Shown here: positions 20,901-33,308 of the stretch, in pieces
How positions within the stretch are numbered: position 1 is the stretch's first letter
How the letters are laid out: each line of letters begins with the position of its first letter
Origin: Neoechinorhynchus agilis
Lineage: Eukaryota > Acanthocephala
Length of the DNA stretch: 64,000 nucleotides
Reading direction: 5' to 3'
Assembly: GCA_051530055.1 (NCBI GenBank)
Contig: CM121342.1
Location: 4,216,001-4,280,000, forward strand
Position numbers and translations under genes: made by a program
The notes under the pieces: model-generated
Told to the model about the DNA's origin: nothing
What the model saw: only the letters and a program-made list of their open reading frames with translations
The model's database searches: none

Positions 20901-23238
20901 TCTGATTACAATGCTCGTTACATCCATAATGATGTTTGTGGTCAATTGGCCGATCGCAATCGTAACCGGACTTATAGTTGTGACCTTGCTAACTATAGCA
21001 CATCGAAGCAGTCTCAGTAAAATCTCTCATTATTGACTCTCTTTTTTTGAAATATGTTTAGATGTCGATTGGGGATCGTCGACTCATGCAAGACTTTACA
21101 CCAAAGCTCTCGTTAATTTGCAAAGACATGTGAATCTTGATCCACACGTGAAGAACTTTAGACCGCAATGTCTCGTGTTGTCCGGATTTCCTAGTGATCG
21201 CCGGCACGTGCTTTATTTCATTCGTCAAGTAATGAAATCTCATTGTCTTGTTATCGCTGGAAACGTGGTCATGGTGAGTACTTGGCCTTTTTGGGTTGGT
21301 TATCCCGAAGACCAGCGAACCTCGTCGAGGTCATCATAATAACACGTTTAAATGTCGATATGCGACTTTTCGTTTAAAAAATCATCAGTTTGTTAGCAGT
21401 AGACGATATCGATCCCGACGAAGTTCGCAGAACTTTTCAATCGAAAAAAAACGCGGGTATGAAGACTTCTAACCAATATTTCCAATAACACGTTCATTAA
21501 ATGTATTCAATCAATCTTCATTTCTCGACAATTAACACACTCACCACCTCCCGCCGAATTCCAGCTTTTGTCCTTCCTCGACCGTCGCCATCACGCTGGC
21601 AGCATTGCCCCGTTGTACTGTTAGCGAGATATTTTGTCGAAGGAATACGCCTGCTCTTGAGTCTCCGGTCGTTTCTCTCAATTTCTTCGAGAGATCCTGG
21701 AGCAGAGTGCCGAGCTGCCGAGCGCTCCAAGTGAGCCTCGATAAGTGAAGATATTTCCGTATTTTCCTCCCTTCCGCTGCATTGGCGACACCACCGGCGA
21801 TTTCGAGGGAGTAGGGGATGTTGCTGGTTAATTAAAGATAAAATCCATTTGAAATATTTCGTCCAATCACGCTGGATTTCTTCAGTCAATTATCATCTCA
21901 ACTTTAGGGAATAATCTGTCTTGTTTATTAACAAAGAAAAGGACCCATGTATCGAGTTTTTTTTAACAGAGCGTCACTTTGAACTAAAACAGCTTTTACC
22001 TTTTAATGGATTTTTTTAATATTTTGAACCAAATTCAGTTATTTTTTCCAACTTAGACTGATTGTTCATTAATTCCGTTTTTTCTTTCCTTTTTTTGCAA
22101 GGACGATGAACGCCCCATGGCTTTAAAAACACGAGACTGTAAGTCGGCTCAGCAATGGCTCAATGAAAATGGATTCAAATTCTTTTACTGCCAAGTAGAT
22201 GGAAATAGTTTACGAGAAGGTGTAAGAAATATGATGCAGGTGAGATAAATTAAAAATGACTTGCTAATTTACACTTAAACAGTGTGCCGGACTTGGTCAA
22301 ATGCGACCAAACATTCTCACAATGGGCTTCAAATCCAATTTTAATCACGTTGAAGAAATCGAGAAATCCCTTGAATATTTCGAAATTATTCAGTAAGTGT
22401 TTGTGGTGTTTAAAACTATTGTTTTCAATAACCTTCGACCAGTGACGCTTACGATATGTTCATGGGTGTAATGATTGTAAGAATCCGTGAGCATAATTCA
22501 GATTTGTGGCCCAATGAAGGGGATGATAAAAAGACAACGACTGATTTGACGGACTTTAAAATCCAGACAACCAACCGTGAATTCACGATTCAATGTACCT
22601 CCGACGACAATACACTCACTGATTCTGGTTCGAACTTGGCTATACCACAAGATACAAAATTAGAAGATTCTCCAATTATCGAAGCACTCGCTGCAAAGCA
22701 TAAGGGTTCCATTGATGTCTGGTGGCTGTTTGATGACGGTGGACTCAGTGCTCTTCTACCTTACATGTTGAGTCAATCCCGGAAATGGAAAGATTGCCAA
22801 CTGAGAGTGTTCAGCATTATTCATAGTTCCGAAGATAAAGAAACAATCGAAAGTATGGCTCATTTACTCTCTCTTTTACGTATCAAATGTGAATCTATTC
22901 ATGTTGTTGATCACTTCGATGAAGCGGAAGAGGCTGAATCTCTCGCACACTTCAACGGACGATTGTCTGTCTTAATGGAACATAATGGTAAAGATAGCCT
23001 TATGGAAAGTGATATCATTCGAAATGAAACTAAGACTTTACAACACGTCCGACTCCGTAATTGCGTCCGTAAATATAGTGTAGGTGCTGATGTCGTATTC
23101 ATTACAATGATTGTTCCACGGAAAAAGAGCATCCCAGGTCTTTTGTATCTATCTTGGTTGGACTATGTGAGCGAAGCACATCCAACCGTTTGTTTCGTCC
23201 GAGGAAACCAAGAAAACGTACTCACGTATTATACATAA
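17906..23238 (+). CDS. SLC12-family Na-(K)-Cl cotransporter (NKCC/NCC type)
   Basis: There are 13 exons: 17906-18188, 18242-18357, 18490-18727, 18777-19078, 19136-19375, 19427-19478, 19560-19649, 20338-20588, 20632-21016, 21062-21273, 22102-22239, 22283-22392 and 22443-23238. Exons 2-13 join in consistent phases. The product has the SLC12 plan: a short N-terminus ending RERPALFDLHES, and twelve membrane helices with IATNGLIEGGGTYFLLSRTL, TGVLAGVNMSENLK, IPKGTIIATLLCG and SASANFVAGPKVFQALCRD. The long cytosolic tail carries NVDWGSSTHA, VKNFRPQCLVLSG and DVWWLFDDGGLSALLPYML, and ends RGNQENVLTYYT. The WWLFDDGG motif and terminus match the cation-chloride cotransporters NKCC1, NKCC2 and NCC. Such proteins carry Na+, Cl- and usually K+ inward across the plasma membrane. 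The first exon's ATG is uncertain (an internal ATG near 18101 is also possible). Introns 7 and 10 are unusually long and contain LINE tails. Confidence 0.85.
19819..19927. mobile_element. MITE-like foldback in SLC12 intron 7
   Basis: The arms GAATCTTGTCTCATTT...GAGAAATATTTCG (19819-19851) and CGAAATATTTCTC...GAGACAGGATTC (19899-19927) are inverted repeats, differing by a 4-base insertion and one substitution. The spacer is about 47 bp. A similar GAGAAATATTTC core recurs at 49175. No coding content. Confidence 0.6.
20036..20300 (-). mobile_element. LINE 3'-end fragment E in SLC12 intron 7
   Basis: A minus-strand frame of 78 codons reads GGAASAAERRKAEKYNELKQ, then FDVETQGALGSSARSF, and ends LIQRISLAIQRGNAVSVRGTI at a stop. 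This is the C-terminus of the window's LINE family, missing from copies A-C. The fragment is 5'-truncated and antisense to the host gene, which would limit damage to the transcript. Confidence 0.8.
21520..21830 (-). mobile_element. LINE 3'-end fragment F in SLC12 intron 10
   Basis: Minus-strand reading gives AGGVANAAEGRKIRKYLHLS, then LRETTGDSRAGVF and ISLTVQRGNAASVMA. It is the same C-terminal region as fragment E but more diverged, so from another subfamily of the LINE. It too is antisense to the SLC12 gene. Confidence 0.7.
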
Positions 23239-23874
23239 CAAAGGAAAAATTCGTTTCGATGCGACTAAATGCGTAGATAAACTATTATAGTTACGAGTGT
23301 AGATGTTAAGTCTTATTGATCGATAAATCCGTTACCGCTTTAAATGTTTGGAAATTCCTTTGAACAATACAACTGATGTGACTATTCGACAACTGATTTG
23401 TTTTTTCGCAGTTTTATCCTCTCCTTCAAGGTGTTCATGTCGATGACGATGTTTGCGATCAACAAGGAAAACAAAAGACACTTTGATATTTAAATGAACG
23501 TTTATCTTTAGAAACCAAAAAATTCATGAATTAAAAAAATGTAAACGTTCCTTTAGATCATCAACCGGTAAAGGCAATCGATTTAAAGGTATCCTTCTGA
23601 CGATGAGATTTCGCGAGATTATAAGAAATCGCCCGTAAGTTTAAGAGGACAGAGGATTCGAATCAGAAGAAAATGTACAACTAATATTCTGGTTAGATGT
23701 CTTCATCATGCTATTTTCCGCGATTTCTGCCCAAATGATCCTTGGCAAATGTAAATAAACGATTTTATAAAGTTTTTTCTTGCTCTTTATCACACGCTTT
23801 GAGAAAAAACCCATCATTAATCTAACTGAGAAAATAGAAAAAAGAGGAAGCTTAAAAAGCAGTTTAGTTAATCA

Positions 23875-26800
23875 TCATTTGAGTAACTCTTCATCCAGTC
23901 CAAGTGGCATTCGATCATTCGATCTCAACAACTTAATAGTCGATCTCAATGCCCTAAACATTTGAAGAAGAAGTTTTTGGGAAAGAGCTTACTCGAAACT
24001 CATGGGGCAGCGTAGGTGGCACAGCTTAGATTTGGTTTTTGAGATTGGACAGCATAAAAAGCAATGGTTTCTGGAACCCACTTTATTGCGAATAACTCTT
24101 GGCAACGGTTCTTCTTCTCGTGCAGACATTTTGTATGTCAAATAAGCGTAATCGAATTTCATTCTCGCATTTGCTCGATAACAAATACCGTCCAAATGAG
24201 GAACTGGATAGCTTCCATTGAAATAACAAAATCCAGCATCAATGGGAGATTCTGAATTTCTTCGGTAAGGACATGATTCATCTTGGCCACACTAAATATT
24301 GCCATTTTATGGGAAAACAATGTTTGGTCAATTAAAGAGAATATTTTTTATTAAAGACGTTTCGAACCTCATCGGATTCATAACAATTTTCTCAAGTAAA
24401 AACCTAAATAATACTTCTCATTACGTATTGACCAGCGGTTTCGCTCGCTTAAACGAAACTAAAATTTCAGTGAAAAATTATCAATTTTATGAGAAATGAA
24501 TTTCATAATTTTAGTGCACAGTTAGGCGAAAAATGAAGAACCTTTTCAAGGTTATCGCTCTTTTCTAAATTTAGTCATAATAACTAAAAAACTACGATGT
24601 TCACAGAACATGGATTTGCCGAGTTTAAATCACTTAAATTTAAGAAGGAGAAAGATTAAAAACTTTTAATATAGGTCAAATTCTAAATGTTTTAATAGAA
24701 ACCGGCGATACGTACGGGAGCAAAGATGTGAGCGTCTATTTGACTTTTAAGTTTCCTAAATTGAAAATCAATGGATTATTTATGATAGAAACTATAAAAC
24801 CTGTCTTTACCAATGTAGAATTGAGTAAATATTTGCCGAATTGTATGAAGTATTCTGAACCCATCCGTTGTACCGGGCTCGACGAATATCTATTTTGCGT
24901 TTGAGAGTGATATGAGCAAAAAGTATTGAAATTTGAAACTGTGAAGAACATTGGGAAACTGCAAACAAGAAAATTGTCCAATAATGATGAAGAATATTTT
25001 CAATGACTAATTACTTTTTCCAAATTTAGTGTTTCATTAAAAGTAGAAAATGGGAAACAATTATGGAAAATTAATTAGGTCTTTGAAAAGTCCGTCAAAA
25101 AACCAAATAAAAAGAAGCAATCTCATTAGTAGTCCATATTTTTGTTAGATTTTTACTTAGCGATCAATAATATATTTTTTATCCGGGATGCCAACAAAAA
25201 AAGATAGCCGTATAAACGGACATTGTTTATTCGAGAGAAAAAAGAGCACAAAACAAATGAGCTAAGCAAATAATATTTAAAAGGAACATTTTAAAAGGTT
25301 TCATACCAGGTATCCGTTTGGCTTTACAAGTTTGATAAGACGAGCTACAAGTTTCCTCAGATACAACCGTCTTGTGGGTAATCCATATCCACTCACAACA
25401 ATATCACACGGTTCAACAAGTGAAGGAAAAAAGATCTTGTGATGCACACGATCGAGTTCATTGTGCTCGCTGTCTAGTGTTAGCCAGACTTTACCGTCTT
25501 CTCGGTAATATCTTTCAATTTCTTTGCTCAATTTAAGAAGTTCGCGATCTGGCTCATGAAGAGTGTAACATTCGAACTTTACATTTGGCCAGATTTGACG
25601 GAAAGACCTAAACAATACAGTTCGTTAGCTTTAAAAAAACTATAAATTACGGCTGAATTCATGGACACACAACCCACCAATATGGTCACGGAAACGCTGG
25701 TCCGGGCTAAATGCCCCTGAATCCCCCGGGATTCTCAGAAATCATCAAAATTATATTTCGTCCCCTTTTGTTGAGCCATAGGCGACCGTGGATTTTGGAT
25801 CCTTTGGACGCTCAAACTGAAGTCACTTTCGAAAATCACAACGTAATTCGAATCTTCTCAGGAGTAAAATGCGAAATTTTATGATCTCCAACGCCGTTCA
25901 TTGGCTTTTTAGTTAGAAATGTGGTTAGAAATAATCCACTGGAGATTATTTTGGATTTTATGGCTTTTTAAAACAGGGGATCGCCATTTACGAGGATATG
26001 GACCCTGTTTCCGCTCCAAAGTGCCCGAGCCAAGCAATCGAGAAGACCACTAAAACCTTTTAAGATGCTGATGAAGCGATATCTCAATTCACAAAACAAA
26101 CCACAAACCAAAAAACCTTTTAAGATGGCTGATGAAGCGATATCTCAATTAAAAAATATAAAAGTTCTCTAATTAGTGGACCTTTCGAAAATCACAACGT
26201 AATTCGAATCTTCTCAGGAGTAAAATGCGAAATTTTGTGATTTCCATCGCTGTTCATGGGCTTTTTGGTTAGAAATGTGGATAGAAATAATCCACTGGAG
26301 ATTATTTTGGATTTTATGGCTTTTTAAAACAGGGGATCGTCATTTACGAGGATTTGGACCCTGTTTCCGCTCCAAAGTGCCCGAGCCAAGCAATCGAGAA
26401 GACCACTAAAACCTTTTAAGATGACTGATGAAGCGATATCTCAATTAAAAAATATAAAAGTTCTCTAATTAGTGGACCTTTCGAAAATCACAACGTAATT
26501 CGAATCTTCTCAGGAGTAAAATGCGAAATTTTGTGATTTCCATCGCTGTTCATGGGCTTTTTGGTTAGAAATGTGGATAGAAATAATCCACTGGAGATTA
26601 TTTTGGATTTTATGGCTTTTTAAAACAGGGGATCGTCATTTACGAGGATTTGGACCCTGTTTCCGCTCCAAAGTGCCCGAGCCAAGCAATCGAGAAGACC
26701 ACTAAAACCTTTTAAGATGACTGATGAAGCGATATCTCAATTAAAAAATATAAAAGTTCTCTAATTAGTGGACCTTTCGAAAATCACAACGTAATTCGAA

Positions 26801-27743
26801 TCTTCTCAGGAGTAAAATGCGAAATTTTGTGATTTCCATCGCTGTTCATGGGCTTTTTAGTTAGAAATGTGGTTAGAAATAATCCACTGGAGATTATTTT
26901 GGATTTTATGGCTTTTTAAAACAGGGGATCGTCATTTACGAGGATATGGACCCTGTTTCCGCTCCAAAGTGCCCGAGCCAAGCAATCGAGAAGACCACTA
27001 AAACCTTTTAAGATGACTGATGAAGCGATATCTCAATTAAAAAATATAAAAGTTCTCTAATTAGTGAAATGGATGGATCTAAATTCGTTTCTAGCAACAT
27101 TTTCCAAAAAAGATACGACTATTTGGCTAAATAGACATTGAATCCAAATTTAAATGTACATACCACAGGGACGATCCAACTCCACTTGAACAGTCAACGA
27201 TATTCATAGGTTTAAAATTGTGGTCCCGAATCTTCATCTGTAGACGAAGAACAAAGCACTCATTTGATTGGTAAGCTAAAGTACCTCGTTGAACAAATGA
27301 CAAAGAGCTGAGAACTTTTGAATCGCCGTAACATACAAATAACCAAGTGCGGAGTATCGAGAATATTTAATTCGCAACGTATCGGCCTGATCGATTTTTT
27401 CCACCCTCTTTGATCGAAAGAGTTTCTGAATAGCCAATGGAGTGCTCTTATCCCCATTCTTTGGAGTGACTAAACGTTGGCATCGTTTTAATTGTTCAAA
27501 AATCACAAGAGAATCCTTCATGAGTTGTCTACTGTCAGTTCCTGTGAGATTTTGTAAAAAAAATGAAATTAGACATTAACGACCCTATAAACCTGCCGCA
27601 AGTTCGGTTATAGCCTTGTCGACGTAAAGGGGAAGATCGCCACTACATTTCGTCAAAGATTGTCTCGGTTTAACAAAACTTTTGGTCCATTGAAGCAAAA
27701 TATTCTCTAAATTAGCAAGCTTTTGCCTGCTGAGACTATGCAT
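23875..27743 (-). CDS. METTL17: METTL17 / Rsm22-like mitochondrial ribosome assembly protein
   Basis: There are eight exons: 27743-27593, 27541-27285, 27237-27164, 25607-25307, 24938-24811, 24755-24716, 24291-23993 and 23953-23875, giving about 442 residues (human 456). The methyltransferase-like core has KPMNIVDCSSGVGSSLW (SAM motif I position) followed by EPCDIVVSGYGLP and KPNGYL. After this come AHIFAP|CGQDESCPYRRN and KFDYAYLTYKM, then PLPRVIRNKVGSRNHCFLCC. The cysteines (C-x5-C, a third in GFCYF and the HCFLCC group) match the four Cys that hold an Fe-S cluster in this family. It acts in the mitochondrial matrix on the small ribosomal subunit. Exon 5 and the final 39-bp intron are the least certain. 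Intron 3 (1.56 kb) contains a satellite. The start at 27743 is the first ATG in frame; the frame is open further upstream. Confidence 0.8.
24487..24583. repeat. Dispersed ~100-bp repeat, copy in METTL17 intron
   Basis: This segment is repeated in inverted orientation at about 38527-38640. Shared blocks are AATGAATTTCATAATTTTAG and GAACCTTTTCAAGGTTATCG, then CTCTTTTCTAAATTTAGT. The centre can form a hairpin (AACCTT/AAGGTT). It is possibly a small non-autonomous mobile element. Confidence 0.6.
25830..27066. repeat. Tandem satellite array, ~296-bp monomer, ~4 copies, inside METTL17 intron 3
   Basis: AAAATCACAACGTAATTCGA recurs at about 25832, 26188, 26485 and 26781. The first unit carries about 60 extra bases at its end. 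Each unit has an inverted repeat (AATAATC...GATTATT) around CACTGGA. The array lies between exons 3 and 4 of METTL17. Confidence 0.9.
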
Positions 27744-28119
27744 CGCGAATATTGCAACGATTAAAATGAATTTAAAATAAATTAATAACACAAATCGGGA
27801 CACGGCCCAATGTGACGTCACGAGATGCACACGGAAGAATTCAGATTCGCAATAGTGACGTTTACGGCGTCGTTAATTCATTAATTCTTTCGTAGGTATT
27901 AACTATGTTTTCTTGGTGATTGTACGTTTTGTACTTCAATTAATTCAAGAACTGTTAAAGCTATCGCAAATCTTAAAACAGATTTGGAATCAGCGCGTTT
28001 TCTTTCTGACTTAATTTCAGTGATTTTATTTCCCTGGTATTAACGTCGGATAATTGCCATATTTTTCCAAGGCTTGTGTTAGGTTGCCTAAGTGTCGAAA
28101 TTATGAAACGTTAAATATC

Positions 28120-29262
28120 GAGGAAATGAATCAGTGAACTTTAATCCGGGGTGGCGAAACTAAGAAAAAGAAAGTATCGTTCTCTCCGAAGATCACAATC
28201 CGAGAAATCTTTTAATCGTTCCTTTTATTAGTTTTACCACCCCTCGGATTTGAATTCACTGCCTGAATTATCAGACGAGAAGTGAAATATCGGCGATAAA
28301 TAAATCAGTGAATTTTTGAATCCCCAAAGTGGCGAAACTAAGAAAAAGAAAGTATCTTTTCCTCCTCCGAAGATAATAATCCAAGAAATCTTTTTAACTT
28401 TCTTTTTCTTAATTTTGCCTCCCCTCGGATTTTATTTCACTGCCTGAATTATCAGACGAGAAGTGAAATTTCGGTGATAAATAAATCAGTGAATTTTTGA
28501 ATCCCCAAAGTGGCACAACTAAGAAAAAGAAAGTCTCTTTTCCTCCCCCGAAGATAATAATCCAAGAAATCTTTTTAACTTTCTTTTAGTTTTGCCACCC
28601 CCGGATTTGAATTCACTGCCTGAATTATCAGACGAGAAGTGAAATTTCGGAGATAAATAAATCAGTGAATTTTTGAATCCCCAAAGTGGCAAAACTAAGA
28701 AAAGAAAGTATCTTTTCCTCCCCCGAAGATAATAATCCAAGAAATCTTTTTAACTTTCTTTTAGTTTTGCCTCCCCCGGATTTTATTTCACTGCCTGAAT
28801 TATCAGACGAGAAGTGAAATTTCGGGATAAATAACAGTGAATTTTTGAATCCCCAAAGTGGCACAACTAAGAAAAGAAAGTTCTTTTCCTCCCCCGAAGA
28901 TAATAATCCAAGAAATCTTTTTAACTTTCTTTTTCTTAGTTTTGCCTCCCCTCGGATTTGAATTCACTGCCTGAATTATCAGACGAGAAGTGAAATTTCG
29001 GAGATAAATAAGCCAGTGAATTTTTGAATCCCCAAAGTGGCAAAACTAAGAAAAGAAAGTATCTTTCCCTCCCCCGAAGATAATAATCCAAGAAATCTTT
29101 TTAGCTTTCTTTTTCTTAGTTTTGCCTCCCCTCGGATTTTATTTCACTGCCTGAATTATCAGACGAGAAGTGAAATTTTGGAGATAGATAAATCAGTGAA
29201 TTTTTGAATCCCCAAAGTGGCACAACTAAGAAAAGAAAGTATCTTTTCCCCGAAGATTATAA
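28120..29262. repeat. Tandem satellite array, ~175-185-bp monomer, ~6-7 copies
   Basis: Units start with CAGTGAATTTTTGAATCCCC at about 28307, 28487, 28663, 28826, 29011 and 29197, with a diverged first unit near 28130. Each contains TTCACT...AGTGAA arms around CTGAATTATCAGACG. Length varies by small indels between units. Confidence 0.9.
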
Positions 29263-29269
29263 TACATGC

Positions 29270-29734
29270 TATTGAGTTTAGTGGATTTAAAAAATGCTAC
29301 CGTTTTAGTCTTATCGTTTGTGTTACTTCCAAGTGTTTGCTGTGTTGTAATTTGCAATAAAAATAGTGAAATTGCACTTTGACCATTCAAATGTGTTATG
29401 AGTTTAGCCGAAAAATATTGCCTTTTTTGAGACCGGCAAAAGGTCTTTAAATCTCACGTTGGATCATTTTATTCGAATTTAGCAGAATCTCACTGCCGTT
29501 CATTTTAGAACGCAATTTAACGGGGGTTTTAAAAGTAACTCTTTGAAATTTTTGGCGATTTTGCCTTGGCAATGCTCAAACGATCAAATCAAATTTTCGT
29601 TAATCTCCCATAAAAAGAAGCTTTATTAGCAAACAGATTCTGCCCTGTGGGTTTAGAGGCAAGAGATATCGATGTATAAAATGATAAATTAAAAATACGA
29701 AGAGATTTTTGACGACATTTCAATAAAATCAGTC
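29270..29734. other. Intergenic, nothing recognised
   Basis: AT-rich spacer between a satellite and LINE fragment D, with no exon, RNA gene or repeat that I can support. Confidence 0.4.
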
Positions 29735-30115
29735 CTGGTAGCGAGAATTCATAACTCTTTAATTCCAGATTCTCGTGACCTGGTGAACCGATCACGATTT
29801 GCGGCAGCCTCAACTCGAGAATTGGGTCCTTGGCTCAATGGTCTACCAATCACCCTTCTCTCCAACGAGACATTGAAGGTCGCAATGTCTTTGAGACTCC
29901 GATGTGTACATCCCGTCGCTGCCAACCTAGAGCCAAATAATTCTTTGCTGACTCGATAGCCGTCGTAGACCGGACGGTGTCACAGTATTCCCGTGGTCAT
30001 TCGCCCGCATCCAACCGCCGCAGATGAACGCAAGAAGACTAAATACGGCGACCTGGGTCATTGCGGCACAGACAAGTCACTGATGATCCGAAACCATAAA
30101 TCCTGACTCCGCGGC
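29735..30115 (+). mobile_element. LINE fragment D
   Basis: Plus-strand reading gives ARIHNSLIPDSRDLVNRSRF, then KVAMSLRLRCVHPVAANLEP and, after a deletion, SRRRPDGVTVFPWSFAR. It matches the C-terminal half of copies A-C and preserves the RRPDGVTVFPW nuclease-like motif best. It is truncated at both ends with at least two frame breaks. The following 650 bp up to the next array hold nothing recognisable. Confidence 0.8.
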
Positions 30116-30778
30116 TTCCGTCCATTGCTTGAAATCAGCATCTTTTTTCCTCGACTTGCGAAAAATAATATCTTGTACCTGAACTTTTCTCGAGATCGTT
30201 GCAGAGATACGGATATAAGGAAGACACAATTATCGTTTACTCATATCAACACAGTTTATAACGTTGGAAAATCAACAAGATCCGAAATTCAAGGACTTCG
30301 CTACGGAAAAATGAAGGCGTCCAAATGGGTATAAAGATCAAATACGTGACTATTTTCTGCAAGTACGCTAAAATTATGTAATTCTTCCCCAATTTTCCCC
30401 TTTTAAGCTACTTCCCCCGCATTGTAGCTTTACAAATTCGGTCCGATCCCGATTGATTTTGATAAACGACTTTCTACTGCATTTCGAAAGAGGAAGCATC
30501 TCCTTATGTCATGAGCAATTTGAAAAGGTATTGCTTAATCCGAACTGATTTCCATTATCTAATTCCTCTAATTCTACTATTGGATTAAACACTACGTTTA
30601 TAGAAGAAATCTTTTCAAATTTTTTTACTAGTAACTACGAAAAGTCTTGTTTCTACGAGGAACCAAGCGGAAATTCTTCTATTCATAAGCACGATTTCCA
30701 CAGGTTGTAAAGTGAAAACCAAAATCATGCAATCTAATCTTTACGAGTGCACTGCGGACTATCCATGACTTATTTTGA

Positions 30779-32300
30779 GGAACCATTTAGTCTCATCCCT
30801 GAACCCCACGTTTTGCCCAGATTTTGTGTCACTTGCAACAAAGAAGCTTTGCCTACGTCATAATACTCAGCATTTAAACCATTTCGAATCATTTTTCCAT
30901 ATAAACCTATCGAAAATGTGTTTATTGCCCAACTTTGCTTACGTCACCACAATTATCATTTTTTACGCGATGCTCTTCTCTCATGCAATAGTACAATAAT
31001 TTAGTCTCATCCCTTAACCCCACGTTTTGTCCAGATTTTGTGTCACTTGCAACAAAGAAGCTTTGCCTACGTCATAATACTCAGCATTTAAACCATTTCG
31101 AATCATTTTTCCATATAAACCTATCGAAAATGTGTTTATTGCCCAACTTTGCTTACGTCACCACAATTATCATTTTTTACGCGATGCTCTTCTCTCATGC
31201 AATAGTACAACCATTTAGTCTCATCCCTGAACCCCACGTTTTGTCCAGATTTTGTGTCACTTGCAACAAAGAAGCTTTGCCTACGTCATAATACTCAGCA
31301 TTTAAACCATTTCGAATCATTTTTCCATATAAACTTATCGAAAATGTGTTTATTGCCCAACTTTGCTACGTCACCACAATTATCATTTTTTACGCGATGC
31401 TCTTCTCTCATGCAATAGTACAACCATTTAGTCTCATCCCTTAACCCCACGTTTTGTCCAGATTTTGTGTCACTTGCAACAAAGAAGCTTTGCCTACGTC
31501 ATAATACTCAGCATTTAAACCATTTCGAATCATTTTTCCATATAAACCTATCGAAAATGTGTTTATTGCCCAACTTTGCTTACGTCACCACAATTATCAT
31601 TTTTTACGCGATGCTCTTCTCTCATGCAATAGTACAACCATTTAGTCTCATCCCTTAACCCCACGTTTTGTCCAGATTTTGTGTCACTTGCAACAAAGAA
31701 GCTTTGCCTACGTCATAATACTCAGCATTTAAACCATTTCGAATCATTTTTCCATATAAACTTATCGAAAATGTGTTTATTGCCCAACTTTGCTTACGTC
31801 ACCACAATTATCATTTTTTACGCGATGCTCTTCTCTCATGCAATAGTACAACCATTTAGTCTCATCCCTGAACCCCACGTTTTGTCCAGATTTTGTGTCA
31901 CTTGCAACAAAGAAGCTTTGCCTACGTCATAATACTCAGCATTTAAACCATTTCGAATCATTTTTCCATATAAACTTATCGAAAATGTGTTTATTGCCCA
32001 ACTTTGCTTACGTCACCACAATTATCATTTTTTACGCGATGCTCTTCTCTCATGCAATAGTACAATAATTTAGTCTCATCCCTGAACCCCACGTTTTGTC
32101 CAGATTTTGTGTCACTTGCAACAAAGAAGCTTTGCCTACGTCATAATACTCAGCATTTAAACCATTTCGAATCATTTTTCCATATAAACTTATCGAAAAT
32201 GTGTTTATTGCCCAACTTTGCTTACGTCACCACAATTATCATTTTTTACGCGATGCTCTTCTCTCATGCAATAGTACAACCATTTAGTCTCATCCCTGAA
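30779..32300. repeat. Tandem satellite array, ~214-bp monomer, 7 copies
   Basis: TTTTGTGTCACTTGCAACAA recurs at about 30822, 31036, 31249, 31463, 31677, 31891 and 32105. Copies are almost identical. Apparent 63-93-codon frames in it are repeats of the same monomer and are not genes. Confidence 0.95.
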
Positions 32301-32309
32301 TTTCTCATT

Positions 32310-33308
32310 GTTCAATAACTCGGAACATTGAACGCTTCAATCAACAACAGCAACCGTAAACTTCTCTACGTGCTTAGAGAGCTTTCAATTGCGTCATCAA
32401 CTAAGCATTCTTCGCTTTTAAGATTAGTTGATATGCCTAACGCTTCCAGAAAAATCTCCAGCGGACAATGGGAAGTTGCTCCCAAAGCCCTCCTCTTCCA
32501 CTTCCACCTCGGCCGCTCCTCCTATCTTCACCGTGAACACTTTCAAAAACGAAGACAATCCTGGAACAAATTCTCGGATTTCGAAATTGCACACCGACTG
32601 CGATTTTAATTTAACGGAAAAAGAAAGCATTTGATGTTATGAAAACGTTTGGGGACACTAAAGATGAAGTTACTATTTTTATTTTTTCCTATAAACTCAG
32701 TCGCTTGATCAACGGAGAGTTGTAAAGAGAATAAAGTTCATTAACTTCATTTAAAGTTTGTTTTCCGGATTTTTAAACAAAGTTCGACAAAAGATCCATA
32801 AACACTGAACAGACTTGCTCGCGTGACACTTTTGGGTCCGCATATCGAATATTTGCTATTCGATATATCAATGGTTTCAGACTATTTTGCGCCTTAAATT
32901 AAGGTAAAATTTATACGTAGGTCCACATTGCAAACTTTTCGATTTTTTTGGGACTAAATAATGGTCATTCTGACATTTGTCTTTGCTGGTCAAATAGATT
33001 GTCGTTTTGAGTTGGATAGAGAATTGTGTTTCGGTTGTAGATTATTTAAAGTCCGCAAAACAGAGTAGCTTTGTGCTACAATAAGATCTTTGGGAAAGAA
33101 TACCTTGAAGATTTATATCCTTTAATTCGACTCGTAAGGGAAAACACATTTTGGTGCTTAATGATTTGTAATTAAGGACACGTTGTGAAATCCTATACTC
33201 TCGATTATAACTTTTTTTAAACCTCAGTTAAAAACGTATCGCATCAACAACTTGTTATAAGTTCTTTAGAAAACTGTTTTGCTTCTGTTTAAACTCTGTT
33301 GGCAAACA
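32310..33308. other. Intergenic region upstream of the ABCC gene
   Basis: This kilobase has overlapping short frames at 32328-32634, which I do not accept as genes, and no repeats. The ABCC promoter should lie near its right end, but no motif can be supported. Confidence 0.4.

Noticed and set aside
21518-21889. 123-codon minus-strand frame in an SLC12 intron
   Set aside because: It is the wrong frame of LINE fragment F; the neighbouring frame gives the recognisable LINE C-terminus.
23557-23754. Possible two-exon 3' end of a plus-strand gene (STGKGNRFKGILLTMRFREI then RKCTTNILVRC)
   Set aside because: The splice sites are acceptable but the intron would be only 32 bp and no upstream exon or family was found.
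30775-32318. Repeated frames of 63-93 codons with a membrane-like segment
   Set aside because: Same reason: they are the 214-bp monomer read in one frame, mostly starting at GTG rather than ATG.
32328-32634. Overlapping frames of 68-93 codons on both strands
   Set aside because: No consistent coding frame, family or splice context; the Ser/Thr/Pro-rich one is low complexity.
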